Positions 12,104-26,527 of a stretch of DNA of 64,000 nt are shown here, in pieces. How positions within the stretch are numbered: the stretch's first letter is position 1; each line of letters opens with the position of its first letter. The translations under genes were made by a program, and so were the position numbers. The notes under the pieces are model-generated. The model worked only from the letters and a program-made list of their open reading frames with translations. It was not told where the DNA came from and ran no database searches. Source of the DNA: Diphasiastrum complanatum (taxonomy: Eukaryota > Streptophyta > Lycopodiopsida > Lycopodiales > Lycopodiaceae); assembly GCA_029204225.1 (NCBI GenBank), contig CM055095.1, forward strand, positions 26,643,312-26,707,311. The letters are read 5' to 3'.

Positions 12104-12700
12104 TTGTGTTTCAGGTTATGAAGGAAACATTCACATCTATCAATGATTTGGAGAAGATATCAATGCTAGAGCATGCTAGATTGAATTGTACACCAAAATC
12201 GAGTTTCTTGCATATGTAGATTGGATCTTTTGTAGATCCAAACTCAAAGTAGGTTTATATTCTTGATTTCACACCATACTTACTAGATTTGGCTAATTTT
12301 TAGAGCATCGAAAGAACCTAAGTTGTTAGCAACTGTGCTAATACAAAGAAATAAAACTCCACGGCATGTGTTTTGTAAGTCCACGTATGAGTATCTGTCA
12401 ATAAACTTCAACCATGGCATGTGTTTTGTAAGTCCATGAGTAGAAGCTTAAAATAATAATAAACTTAGACTTAGAACTTAAACTTAGGAACCTTAAAATA
12501 TTTGTCTTAAGTTTTCCTAAGTTAGAAACTTTGAAGTTCTAAATCCTAAGTTAGAAGTTCTAGAATGGCTAGAAATAAATTAGTCCCATAAGTTAGTGGA
12601 TACTTATGGAAGACCTTCCTTGCCATATAAGGAGAGGTATTTGCCATGTAAATAACATTTTTGAGATGAAGCAATCAAACACTCTATTTGTAGTAGCCAA
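12104..12700 (+). other. E3 leader, probably with inserted or degraded DNA
   Basis: An ATG at 12119 opens only a short frame, and the expected N-terminal gag block is not recognisable. A 21-bp sequence around ggcatgtgttttgtaagtcc occurs twice, about 53 bp apart (12363 and 12416). The stretch looks like filler between the primer site and the surviving gag. Confidence 0.4.
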
Positions 12701-12704
12701 AAGA

Positions 12705-14138
12705 TGGTGATCAAGCAAAGGCATGGAAGATCAAAGATCAGAAGTCCTTAGCATGCATCAAACTCAATCTGGCTGATTCCCAAATATCCCATGTTACCAC
12801 ATGCAAAACCTCTAAGGATGCATTAGATTTGTTATCAAATCTCTATGAGACACATGATATAACCACTACATTACATCTGAGAAGGAAGTTTTTTACTCTT
12901 AGCATGTCTGATTCTACTGCCATCACTTCTCACATCAACAACTTGAATTCTTTATTGGATCAGTTATCAGCTGTAGGTTCTATTCAAGATGATGATGCCA
13001 TCATGACCTTGCTTTCTTCTCTTCCAAATTCATATGAGCACTTTGTGGTGATGATCTCTACACAACCCGACCTCACTCTTCAAGAGGTGATTGGTCACCT
13101 ACTTCAAGAAGAAATTGGATCAGTTATCAGCTGTAGGATGTTCTATTCAAGATGATGATGCCGTCATGACCTTGCTTTCTTCTCTTCCAAAGTCATATGA
13201 GCACTTTGTGGTGATAATTTCCACACAACCCGACCTCACTCTTCAAAAGGTGATTGGTCACCTACTTCAAGAAGAAATGCGGAGAAAGACTAGCAACTTG
13301 TCTATCAAAGACAAATCCATGGCTCTATAAACCAAAAAGAAAGACTACTCCAAGGGCAAGAATCAAGTGCAACAACAACAGCAGAGGCCTCATACTCAAG
13401 GTGAGAATAGTGGATCACAAAAGAAGCTTTTCTGCAGATATTGCAAGAGAGCCAATCACGACATCAAGGAGTGTCGTATCCGGATCTACAACGAGGCGAA
13501 GAAGCAACAACAGCAGCAGCCAGACTCCTCAAATTCAAGGAAAAGATACACATTTGTTAATGGCTTACAGCAACAGCAACGAAGACTGTGATAGCTGGTA
13601 CCTGGATAGTGGCACTCCCCAACACATGACCTCTCGCAAGGAATGGTTTACCGAGTATGCAGCTTACAACAAAGATTAATTCATCTACCTCGGATATTCA
13701 AGCACCATACATGTTAAAGTCAAAGGGACAATCAAGATCACATTCAACAATGATCTATCTATTTGTGTTCCCAACGTCCTGCACATTCTTCAGCTATCAA
13801 AGAACCTATTATCAGTCTCTAAGATAATTGATGAGGGCTACATTGTTACTTTCTCATCTGAACAATGTACAATATTCGAGGAAGATACTACTCTGACTAC
13901 ATGCACTAGAAACGAAAATCTTTACGTACTCTCTAATTCAGTTGCATTAGCTAGCATCTCTCATGAAAATGTAAACGATAGTGCTATTCTGTGGCATAGT
14001 CGATTTGGACACGTGAATACAAGATCACTTTCCTATATGTGTTGTAATAACTTAGTTGATGGATTGTATTTCTCTTCTTCATTAGATAGGAAATCTTTCT
14101 TTTGTGAATCATGCGTCTTATGTATGAAAATTAGCCAA
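12705..14138 (+). pseudogene. E3 copia gag, zinc knuckle, protease and pre-integrase remnant
   Basis: Gag is recognisable from AWKIKDQKSLACIKLNL through SNLYETHDITTTLHLRRKF, LLSSLPNSYEHF and EVIGHLLQEE. A 160-bp tandem duplication (12954-13276) then repeats part of gag and shifts the frame. A zinc knuckle CRYCKRANHDIKEC follows (CX2CX4HX4C intact), then the protease site WYLDSGTPQHM, in which the usual Ala-Thr is Thr-Pro, then LLSVSKIIDEGY and the pre-integrase LWHSRFGHVN with CESCVLC. The element breaks off at about 14138. Integrase and all of reverse transcriptase are absent. Confidence 0.88.
12954..13276 (+). repeat. 160-bp tandem duplication inside E3 gag
   Basis: The block starting attggatcagttatcagctg at 12954 recurs at 13114 with a 3-bp insertion and a few substitutions. 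Because 160 is not a multiple of three, the duplication shifts the gag frame. Confidence 0.92.
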
Positions 14139-14254
14139 TTAGAATGGGTCCAAACTCAACCTCATCCATTTATCTACTTGGCAAAAGTAGTACAAACACT
14201 ATTTAGGCCTTTATTGACAAATTTGATCCTATCTCTAAGTTGAAATTTCATGTT
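14139..14254 (+). repeat. Dispersed repeat shared with 56094-56229
   Basis: Starting at aaattagccaattagaatgg the sequence matches 56100 onward with scattered differences for about 116 bp. It then diverges after tttcatgttg. It truncates E3 here and lies beside a truncated copia (E8) at the other site. Confidence 0.85.
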
Positions 14255-17040
14255 GGCCTCCAAAAATGCCAAATAACCAACAAACTAGTTGACAATTTTT
14301 CACAACTCACCCTCCATACTCCATGTAATAGGGCTTAGCCCATTCATTTTCATTATTTGAATAGAGAGAGTATTCCTTTCATTGCTCTTTTCATTTGTTG
14401 CTTTGTGGAGGGACAGTAGGAGAGGAGGAGGCTATTGCTTCATGAGAAAGTTATATTGTAATCTTTCTTATGTAATGTGTATGGGCACATGAATAAGGGT
14501 TGTTGGCATCTTTTTGATAGAGCTCTTGTGAAATGTTGAATAGAATCGTAAAGTCTTGGTGATGTAATGAAGCTATAGTGTGATATTGTCGCTCATTGCA
14601 TTTTGTAGCCTTCAACTAGAATCAAGCTTGGTGCTTATGCTTCTTGTTGAAAATTTTTCACACATGACAGTCTCATAGTGGTAGTGAGATTTCATTACCA
14701 TGTCGCTCATGTGGTCCACTTGTGTGCAAGTCGGATTAGAAACAAGCCAGATGGCAAAGTGTGTGGTAGACTCTTTATGTGAGCATTGTGTTTGCATGAT
14801 ACATTTTGTCAAACTTGAACTTGAGCGTGTATGTCAAGTAATTTGTTGGTATGCTTGAGTGCATTCTATAGAAACATACAATGATTTTAGAACATGACTA
14901 AAACTAATAAAACATGCATTCAATTGTGTAGCTATATATTTGAATAGTAAAATCACTTGATTTCAGCTCGTCATAAATTTTTTTATTATGTGCATCCAAT
15001 GATCACACCCCATAGAAATTCTCTTTGGAAACACTTAATGATTCTCCTAAATGACATAAGAGTCTATAAAGAGCCTAGATTTACTATATGTCAAATAGCA
15101 TTGAGCTTAAGTCCCTTAAAAAACTCCACCAAGTAGGATTTATATATTGAAATTTGTCTCACATTTGCTTTGTGATCCATTAAGTCATGTGCAAATTAGT
15201 GACCTTGACGATTTTATATTGGTTTGCTCATAGATCTAATAGTGAATATTTTGCAATGTGTGCCACTTCATTATAGGTGGCATCAACTCCACAAATTCCC
15301 AATATCAAGATTATCATAAAGATGACTATAAGGTTCACAAGGTTAGGTGCTCTTCTTTATTCACATGCTATTATTAATCTTCTTCTCAATGTCACATTCT
15401 CCATGAGAATTATATTTTTCAAAATATCAACAAGAACAATTTTCTACAATGACCATGGTTCTTCAACTCCAAAGAACGGTTTGGTGAAATATTTTGTCAA
15501 CTCAACATCCGTGACCTCATATATTCTTGTAGTCTTTCAATTGCGATATCATAGGGTGTTCAAGATAGAAGTTGCGTAAACTCATGTTGTAACTTTTCTA
15601 AATCATAATTGAATTGTGATACCAATCAATCATCTCTTTATTTCAATGACCAATTACATTGGCCATCACCTCTTTTGGAACCCATTAATCATCCTTGTAA
15701 CTACAAATGATTATCCACTTCAATTAGTGAAATATTTTACTACTTGAGGGTTTGGAACGCTTGCAAGAATATGTGATTCTACATACCACCAAGAGGCAAG
15801 CATGCAAGAAGTTTAATAGTTTGAAATGTGTGAAAGACATCAATATTTGTGGGACAAAGACACTAAGGTTAAATTTTATCATTTTCACTAGTCATTCATT
15901 GTACTCCAAAAGCTAGCAAATTTCATCGTCCACCCATACATGAAGTTTTTCACAAGGGAATAGTAAAAGCATGTCGCGCCATTCATTCATTCATTGCATC
16001 CATAAGGATGATGGGCTTGGTGCTCAATCATCAAGAAAATTGATGTCATATGACTTTATCTACACCACATCATCAAGGCTACTGACAATTTTCCTAATCT
16101 TACTATCATCTATTTGTGTAAAATCATGAGCAATAACCATCAAAGTTTGAGTACACCTTGCATTGTCATGCATGTTCTTCTTTCATCTATATAAGATTCA
16201 ACAACTTTTTATATAGAAAACAATGCGAAAGACCAAACATAACATAGAAAAGTTTCAAATACTAAAATCATATAAAGATGCTACTCAAAAATTTTAAATA
16301 GTAAGACGTTTTTAAGAAAATAAATGCATTCTCAAAATATGTCTTCACTCAATGATGATTCAACGCTAAAAGATAGAATTTAATATATTGCTAGTATGGT
16401 AAAGCACCATGAAAGTTTTCATACAACTAGTAGATGGCATTGACCCAACAATGTGCCAAAGAGCATACTATTTTTTGACTTGGGTAAAATTCTAGTAGGA
16501 GTGCATTATAAACTGTAGAACAAGTTGGGAAGAGTGTTGTTGACTTAAATCATTGATTAATGCACTAAAATATGGTGCAATGAGTTTTTAATGATGAATT
16601 GTAGTTGGCAAGCACACAAAAGAAAGAAAGAAAGAATTTGCACACACCCATATTATTAAACAATCAATAAGAAACTTGGGCATAGTCCAAAATTTTTAGA
16701 CTAAATGTGTAGTCATGAAATGGTTGTAGGCTGTAGCTATCATTGTTTATTTTTTCAGTAAAAGCATCGTTATCTTTTCTGTTGCAACTAGTCAAAGGAC
16801 TCTTAATATGAGAAAGATGTGCAGTACTACAGAATCCCACAGGGTAAAGAGTGGGCCCACAGCCTTAAGTCGAGTGGACCTGAACCAATAAATTTTTATA
16901 ACAAGTACAGGTGACAAATACCCTATAGCTATTGTTGCAAGATTTCAAGTTCAAGCTCAAGGTTTGTGGGCATATGCATGTTGTTATAAGCCTCTATGAA
17001 AAGCCGAGTAAGTGAATGGATAGTTTGGCACATTCGTTGT
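14255..17040. other. AT-rich intergenic DNA, no gene seen
   Basis: Only short frames are open. The longest, about 100 codons at 15277-15579 on the plus strand, has no recognisable domain and biased composition. No LTR ends, primer sites or tandem arrays were seen. Confidence 0.6.
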
Positions 17041-19858
<2,818 letters not shown>

Positions 19859-20334
19859 TCTGTTCACAAAAGGAAACTCACTGGCAAACGTAAAACTACT
19901 GCAACAAGAAAACTGTTGAACTATCAGATGCAGCTGTGAAGCCTGTGATCTCCTTCAAACATCTGCAAGGTAACAACTTTTCAATCATAAATTATATAGC
20001 CCTGCAACGATTTTCCAAGGAATGCTCGAGCCTGGGAATCGGGATGCGTCAATATAAGCAAAAAAGGAAATAAACCCTGATTTGCATTTATTGCTGGTTA
20101 TCAACTTCCACAGAAAATCTCTGGGTTATGGCCTACACTTAAGAAGTGTCAAATTGCTAACCAGTGTAATATGTGAGCTCACATCCACCACAATAGTGAA
20201 GCAAATTTTAATTTACAGTGTAATATTCGAGCTCATCCAGCACAAATGTGAAGCAAATTTGAGTTTATATAGGAACATTGAAGCTTAGATCATCATGCCT
20301 ACTGATTACTAGAGCCTCAGCTCAGGTACTTACC
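19859..20334 (-). other. Probable 5' UTR with an intron upstream of the ADH start
   Basis: On the minus strand a strong donor (gtaagt after ctatggg) lies at 20334-20328. A matching acceptor (ccttgcag) precedes 19962, about 100 bp before the ADH ATG. The leader from 19962 would contain a short upstream ATG frame (MFEGDHRLHSCI, then stop). This is inferred from splice motifs only. A run ctttgatct-free promoter could not be delimited further upstream. Confidence 0.35.
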
Positions 20335-21202
20335 CCATAGCCAGCATTAAGAGGTGTCAGTAGAACGTGTTCCTGGAATCTGTACTGAAATGTTGATAAA
20401 ACGAGACTCGAGAGAGCTCTCTCACCTCTTGGCTTCTCTTTTTGCTTGCCTTCTGCAGCGGATGCGGATGCGGATGCGCATCCCCAGGAGAGTCATGTGA
20501 ACCGGTAGTCGTTGCCTGCTGGAAGTCTATGGCAGTTGGCCACCCATTGAAAAGGAAGGATGGACGGACCTGAAAAGCTAAAGTGCATCTTGGCCCTTGG
20601 ACAAAGGACTTCTCTTTTTCAAAATAGACTTTCTTGGATCGTAGTGTACCATAGAGCTTGTCCCCGTGGAACTAAGATTCCAATTGTGACTTAGTTAGGT
20701 ACTCCAATAATCAATTAGTAGTGGATTCCAAGGGTGAGTGCAAGGGCTCTCTCAAGCCACTACTCACCAACGGAACTTATTGAAGGTTCCGTGAGGACAT
20801 AAGTCCTGAACAGATGGAGGGAAAAAGTAGCCTTCTCTTGTCCATGGGAATGAGCTCTAGCCTCTAAGCATTCTAGAGTTTGGACTCAGCACTAAGCACT
20901 CATCACTCAACCCTCCCACTATCTAGAAACCTCGCTAAAGTTTCCCTTTAGTATCTTGCATATTTTGACAGATGCCAGTTTTTGAGAAAAGTTGTCGACT
21001 TCGTTTTTGAGCTATGCAGGTCTTTCGGAATACCCTAGGGGCCATCAGCGAAGGTACATACTACAAGTAGGTCTTTACTTTGATCTGATGCTCTAAAAAT
21101 TTACTTTTCATAACAAGAATGTCCTTTTTTAACAACCCTATAAAAATTGTTGAGTTTATTTTGAAATCTTAAGATGTTAGCTATTCCCTCTTTGTCACAA
21201 TT

Positions 21203-21205
<3 letters not shown>
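20335..21205. other. Intergenic DNA upstream of ADH
   Basis: It contains a short gcggat repeat near 20459-20475 and otherwise no gene or LTR signal. The ADH promoter presumably lies at the left side of this stretch, but I could not identify a convincing TATA box. Confidence 0.4.
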
Positions 21206-21285
<80 letters not shown>

Positions 21286-21295
21286 GAGAGAGAGA
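21206..21295. repeat. (GA)n microsatellite
   Basis: About 90 bp of GA with one T interruption at 21280. Arg-Glu and Ser-Leu frames through it are artefacts. Confidence 0.98.
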
Positions 21296-21335
21296 ATGTG
21301 TATTCCCCAAATGGGAGAGAGGTTATTTTGAGCCA

Positions 21336-21530
21336 GTTCCTGGTTGTGCAGCCAGGAACAGGGTGTCTCAGCCATGGCTGTACATAAAAGCAGTTCCTGG
21401 CTATACAAAAAGTAGTTCTTGGTTGTGCAGCCACATCCAGGAACTTACACACAAATTTGCCTCGTGGGCAAAAGCCAATTTTCGGCATCAGTTCATGGCT
21501 GCACAGCTAGGTACTGGCTTGTTCATGTGG
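21336..21530. repeat. Degenerate cluster of gttcctggctgtgcag motifs with a hairpin
   Basis: gttcctgg at 21336 and ccaggaac at 21352 form a perfect 8-bp stem with an 8-base loop. Variants of the same motif recur near 21390, 21416 and 21492 in both orientations over about 200 bp. Confidence 0.6.
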
Positions 21531-21599
21531 GCATGATAAAAGAGGAGTGTGATGAAAAAAACACTATCCTTGTATTTTGATTGGTCTCGTCTACATGTT

Positions 21600-23724
21600 C
21601 GGCTTTTGACAACACCGTGTTCTCTCAACTTTCCAAAGTCAATTCCTAGCATCAATAAGATTGGTAGATCTTAAGCAAAGTCTAAAGAGCTTCCTTATGC
21701 TAGATCTAGGTTGAGATCTAATGAGCTTCTTGGAGATAGTTATTGTTGTGCTAACTTAACAACTTTTGGTGAATCTATGATCAATGTTTTGGATCCATTG
21801 GATCTTGAAGATGGACTAGTGCTACCTACTAGTCAAATGGAGTCATGTGGTGCTAAATTAGTATCATGTCTGAACTCTTCTACTCATAGATTTCCAAGTC
21901 TTGGTGGCTCTTCAATGGAACTACATGGCAAGTGCAAAAATGGAAAACGGTAAGAAGAGATCTAACTTCATCAATGGAGGTGATGAAAACTCTTCTTTGG
22001 AAATGGTTGTTGCTAATGACTCATTTACTCATTTCAAAAAAGATGGTGCTTTGAGCATGTTTGAAGAAAAAGTTTCTTTTGCATCTCTATGTGATGAGTC
22101 ATTTCGGCAACAAGTGGTGTCACATGTATTCATAAAGAAAGTAGATCAAAAGGTTCTATCATGAGACTTAAGGAAGATCTCAATTCAAAAGGGAGAGATG
22201 AATGTGAAGTGTTCAAAGTAGGATGTACTTTGAATGATGCTTTTGTGAATGATAGTGAGGGTTCATTATCATTACCTATATCATTGATTAGAAGTCCAAG
22301 TTTGGCAAGAAAAAGTACTTCAATCATTCTTATGTTGAAGGCACTATGTATTCTTTTCATGGCTTCTAATGTTCAAGGTTCTTCATCTTATGATGCAACT
22401 ATCGAGAGGGAGCTTGCTAGCTTTTGTGGTGCAATCATTAAGAGGGAGTCTTGTGGGGGCAAAGGAAGAGTGACTCTTGGGAAGAATTAAGGCATGGATC
22501 TTACATCTATTCGTCAACTCAAAGGATGCTATGATTGTGGTGGAGTGTTCATGCATGATCAAGATAGCAAAAGGTTGGATGAAGAAGACTACATGGAGCA
22601 ACTCAAGTGGCAATTTCTTCAAGGCAAGGAAGATCTCATTGGTGAGCTCATTGAGGTTTGGTTTGAACTCAAATAGGATGGTTTGATTAGGTTTGATACT
22701 CAACTTCATCTACTCTACTTCATATTGGATAGAATTGTAGAAATCTATCTTTTGGTTTATGATGGTGACATTGTTTTCACTAACTATAGTGAAAGGTTGA
22801 AATCAAGCAATGATGAGATCTTGTGGGATGTTAATCATGTGTTTGAGAGGGAGTATCTTCAGAGGTTCAGATCTGAAGATATTTATAAATGCAAAGTCCT
22901 TGATGTTTTATTGGAAGATCAAGATGTTGATCTTGAATTGCTTCATCAACACCAAGAGGCAAGTAGCAATTGGAAGCTAGTCAAAAGCATCAAAGGGGAG
23001 CCACATGGGCAAAGCATTTTGGATCTGTTTTTACAGGTCCTTGAAGGTTCAAGTAAGGTTCTTGGAGCAGCAAGGAAGTGTCTTTTTACTCTACCTTACT
23101 TGTTTAATCTCATGTATGAACATTGCCATGTCAATGTGTTGGAATTGTCAAAATTCAATGAAACTAGTTCCATAGTTTTGCATCCTTTGGATCTCGGAGA
23201 TGGAATAGTTATCATTGTTGGTTTTTATGATCAATTACATGCATTCATTCAAATCTTGAAAGATATTGAAGTGGTCAATATGTTTACTTTTGAGCAAAGT
23301 TCAAGATCTAGCATCCTAGTGTTGGCAAATTGGCAAATTGTTGACAATGTAAGATCAAGGGTTGTATGCAAATCTCGTGGAGATACTTCAAGTATTTCAA
23401 GTTCAAGTTTTGCTCATTCAAATGGAGCAAAGAACACATCATTTTGGCATTCATTCACTCAAGGGCTTTCATGGATTGGAGATCTACAAAGGCAAGGTGG
23501 TGATGAAGGTTCATTCATGGAGATACATGGTGCATTCACTATGGGCATAGTGGAATGTGGAGGAGGCATGCAAACACTTGTTGGTTACTTTCACTTACAA
23601 CTTGTTTGCTGCTATTTTATAGAGAATTCAAAGGTGGATACATGGAGGAATCCTTTCATTATGATTATATGTTCTTTTACATGTATCTTGTTCACCATTC
23701 TATGTAAAATTGATGTAAGAAATA
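21600..23724 (+). mobile_element. H element, plus-strand copy (truncated)
   Basis: The segment contains the same coding region as the minus-strand copy at 24787-25622 plus 36926-37358, which lies beside an LTR. It breaks off at 23724 (aatagtg), about 150 bp before the point where the other copy reaches its polypurine tract and LTR. The left end is not defined: coding similarity seems to begin near 21650 and no LTR was found upstream. Confidence 0.6.
21690..22676 (+). pseudogene. H element ORF, first part, unknown protein
   Basis: I do not recognise this family. Coding character is clear from a largely continuous frame (21711-21953, then 22161-22676 in the same frame, with the 21945-22164 interval in another frame) and from conservation of its end in the minus-strand copy at 37300-37358. 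A TAA at 22488 interrupts it and the part ends with a stop at 22674-22676 after WFELK. A hydrophobic segment (SIILMLKALCILFMASNV, about 22318-22371) is followed by QGSSS and could be a membrane or signal segment. Just before the stop lies an acidic stretch containing CYDCGG. At least one frameshift pair and one stop make it a pseudogene. Confidence 0.5.
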
Positions 23725-23735
23725 GTGTTACATGA
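22677..23735 (+). pseudogene. H element ORF, second part, env-position unknown protein
   Basis: An open frame of 350 codons, the longest unbroken frame in the window, directly in phase with the preceding part. There is no recognised domain. Visible features are hydrophobic stretches near the start (LHLLYFILDRIVEIYLLVY), in the middle (DGIVIIVGFY) and close to the C-terminus (PFIMIICSFTCILFTILCKI, likely a membrane anchor), and several possible N-glycosylation sequons (NETS, NTS). In the minus-strand copy the homologous ORF lies just before a polypurine tract and LTR, where plant retroelements place env-like genes. That location, the C-terminal hydrophobic segment and the lack of similarity to gag or pol suggest an env-like or other accessory protein. 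This is inference; a non-autonomous element with captured host sequence is the alternative. Confidence 0.45.
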
Positions 23736-24128
23736 AGTGGTTTTCTCTCACTTTGCAAATTTTCAGAAGTGGCTGGGAACGTCCTTCGTTCAAAATAGAT
23801 GACCTTCCTTTTTTCTCTCTCTTTGGGTCTTTCGTGAAAAAATTGAAGGTGCTCTAGAGCAGTTCAAGTCTTGAAGTAGATGACTTTTGGAAATTTTCTC
23901 TCTCTTCATGAACATTTCGCGAAAAATCCGAAGGCCCCTTCAATGGTTGAATTTTGAACTGTGCCTAAGTGTCGCATTTCGAGGAAATACGAAAAAGACG
24001 AAGATATTGCAAAATAGTTTAAACTATTGAACTATGCTAGTTTCGCGAAACTGTCATGAACATAGCTCATTTCTGCAGACTGTCAAAACTGTCGAGAACA
24101 TAGCTCATTTCTTCAGGATTGTTCTAAA
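23725..24128. other. Spacer between the inverted H copies
   Basis: No gene. Two direct repeats of gaacatagctcatttct lie near 24057 and 24096, with flanking actgtc. Some phrases (gtgtcgcatttcg) recall the E1 LTR, but no alignment could be established. Confidence 0.4.
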
Positions 24129-24773
24129 TGTGAAAAAAGTGGATCTTGAATGGATCCAAACTCCCAAAATACTTGGCTAAGATCTTTGCACAACAAGCTA
24201 CAAAAGCTAGAAATGGCAAAGCATCCTAATGCTACCTTTGATACACATGAACTTGACAGAGACAAAAGAAATCAATAAAAGGTACTGATGGCAGCCAAAA
24301 ATAACAGCAAACAAGGCTCCCAACATCAGCCTACCACTTTTGAAAACCTCTTAAGATCATACACAAAAGCTTGAAGACAATACACAAAGCAATGCTCTCA
24401 ATGGAGGAAGAAATTGTAACAATGATCTATTCATCTCTCTCAACAATACAATAAGTTTCTCCAACCTATCCTCCACGAATTTCAGCCTAATATAGGTGAG
24501 AGAGATGACTCTATCTCCTCTCTCTAGAACTTAGGACCCAATTTTAGGGCACCAGTAGCCTAAAATGGCCAATTTTGGCCTATATGTCCAAATAACATGA
24601 TTTTGGTGTCATTTCGAAGCTCTTGAAGTTTGAGACTACTTCAATATGAAATATATACTAGAATAAAAGTATCTAGGCCTCTTTCACACGTGTGAAAGGT
24701 TAGATTCAAAACTATGTACAAAAATTGTTAATTTAGGCCTCAAACTAGCTAGGAAATGTTGACATTTTTCACA
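24129..24773 (-). repeat. H element 3' LTR
   Basis: Bounded by TGTGAAAAA on the left and TTTTTCACA on the right, an inverted terminal repeat with TG...CA ends. On the minus strand it is preceded by a purine tract (gttgaagagggag) and by the H ORF. Length is 645 bp. The partner 5' LTR is not in the window because the right side was truncated by E6. Confidence 0.75.
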
Positions 24774-24788
24774 CTCCCTCTTCAACTT
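24774..24788 (-). promoter_or_regulatory. H element polypurine tract
   Basis: The minus strand reads aagttgaagagggag immediately before the LTR TG. The ORF stop lies at its upstream edge. Confidence 0.75.
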
Positions 24789-25622
24789 AACTTGCTAGTT
24801 TTACAACAGTACTTTGTTCCAACCTAACAATGATCTCCATCATGATAATAGATCTCTTCTCAACTATTCTAATATGTACAATATGAAGTACAACATAATT
24901 GATATAGATAATAGTGTCCATATACGATGCTTCACTATTTCTTACATCAATTTTACATAGAATGGTGAACAACATACATGTAAAAGAAAATAGAATCATA
25001 ATGAAAGGATTTCTCCATGTATCCACCTTTGAATTTTTTGTAAAACAGCAGCAAACAAGTTGTAAGTGAAAGTAACCAACAAGTGTTTGCATGCCTCCTC
25101 CACATTCCACTATGCTCATAGTGAATGCACCATGTATCTCCATGAATGAACCTTCATCACCACCTTGCCTTTGTAGATCTCCAATCCATGAAAGCCCTTG
25201 AGTGAATGAATGCCAAAATGATGTGTTCTTTGCTCCATTTGAATGAGCAAAACTTGAACTTGAAATACTTGAAGTATCTCCACAAGATTTGCATACAACC
25301 CTTGATCCTACATTGTCAACAATTTGCCAATTTGCCAACACTAGGATGCTAGATCTTGAACTTTTCTCAAAAGTAAACATATTGACCACTTCAATATCTT
25401 TCAATATTTGAATGAATGCATGTACTTGATCATAAAAACCAGCAATGATAACTATTCCATCTCCGAGATCCAAAGGATGCAAAACTATGGAACTAGTTTC
25501 ATTGAATTTTGACAATTCGAACATGTTGACATGACAATGCTCATACATGAAATTAAACAAGTAAGGTAGAGTAAAAGAACACTTCCTTGCTGCTCCAAGA
25601 ACCTTACTTGAACCTTCAAGAA
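24787..25622 (-). pseudogene. H element ORF, minus-strand copy, C-terminal half
   Basis: From VLEGSSKVLGAARKC onward the frame matches the plus-strand copy at 23037-23724 residue for residue with few substitutions. It then continues about 40 residues further (to KLAS and stop) right up to the polypurine tract. The first codons of the open frame (MAKLQEFAIFDI) come from the E4 LTR and are not part of the protein. The N-terminal half lies at 36926-37358, on the far side of E4. The two halves were one frame before that insertion. The C-terminal hydrophobic segment (PFIMILFSFTCMLFTILCKI) is retained. Confidence 0.7.
25618..25622. other. E4 target-site duplication, left copy
   Basis: aagaa, matched by 36921-36925. 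Removing E4 and one copy rejoins the H ORF. Confidence 0.92.
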
Positions 25623-26366
25623 TGTCAAAAATGGCGAACTCCTGCAACTTTGCCACGACGCAAAAGTCAACGTGCCTTGACTATAAGGTCGAACTCGCGA
25701 AGATCAAACAATTCACGAAAGTCAATGTGCCTCCAGGACGAACGAGGGATGAACGATTCGCAAACCATTCACAAAAATCAAACATGCCTCCAGGACGACA
25801 AAAATCGCAAGGCAACGCAAAACGAAAAGAAACGAAAGGGAATCTTTCGCGCTGCCAGCTGGCAGCTTAATGGGCTTGGAGTCTTAAACTTCACACCCAA
25901 CTGAAATGGGTAGCAACAATAGAGAATAAATGATTAGTTGATTAGCGTTAACTACTCTTGTAATTCTCTGTTTAGCTATCTTGTAAACTCTACATAGTGG
26001 AGACATAAACCATTTTTTTGGATCAAGATAGATACAGTGAGACATAGAGAATGTGTAGAGCAGAAAAGAAAAGCATAGAAATGAAACAATTGTGCATGAA
26101 AGGCTGTCAACGAGTAGAATACAACGAAAGAGCAGAGCGTCAGGCCGCCAACGAGCAAGACACTGACCATTTCATTCTAAAAATGAAACTGATAATTTGA
26201 TTGTTCTATTTTCATGCATCTCCTTGTCTTCCGTCGTCTTGATTGCTAGAATGGAATCTGTTCTGTGATCTGTAGTTGCGTGTCTAGGTTCCTGTGAGCT
26301 TCCGCACAAAAGAAAATTCAAAGAAACAAAATTGTTTGCGACAACGAAATAAACCCGTCCGCAACA
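25623..26366 (+). repeat. E4 5' LTR
   Basis: Starts tgtcaaaaatgg and ends gcaaca just before the primer site. It is homologous throughout to 36187-36920 with scattered substitutions and small indels. Confidence 0.93.
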
Positions 26367-26378
26367 TGGTATCAGAGC
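26367..26378 (+). promoter_or_regulatory. E4 primer binding site
   Basis: tggtatcagagc, complementary to the initiator tRNA-Met 3' end, abutting the 5' LTR. Confidence 0.95.
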
Positions 26379-26522
26379 AGCAGGTTATCACTATTGATAT
26401 CTAAGTAGTGATTTTCTAGACAACACAGTATGGCTACAACGATCCAGACATCCAATCAATCTTGATGGCATAAATTACAAGATATGGAGATTCAAAATCA
26501 AAACACTTCTGAAGGATGAAGA

Positions 26523-26527
26523 CATCT
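26523..26527. other. L1 target-site duplication, left copy
   Basis: catct, repeated at 33387-33391. Together with the gag frame rejoining, it fixes the L1 borders to the base. Confidence 0.9.

Noticed and set aside
15277-15579. 100-codon plus-strand frame as a gene
   Set aside because: No motif, no splice context, AT-driven composition and no second copy to show conservation.
22683-23735. The 350-codon frame as a host gene
   Set aside because: A second copy lies directly beside an LTR and purine tract, and the frame has no ATG near its start. A mobile-element origin fits better.
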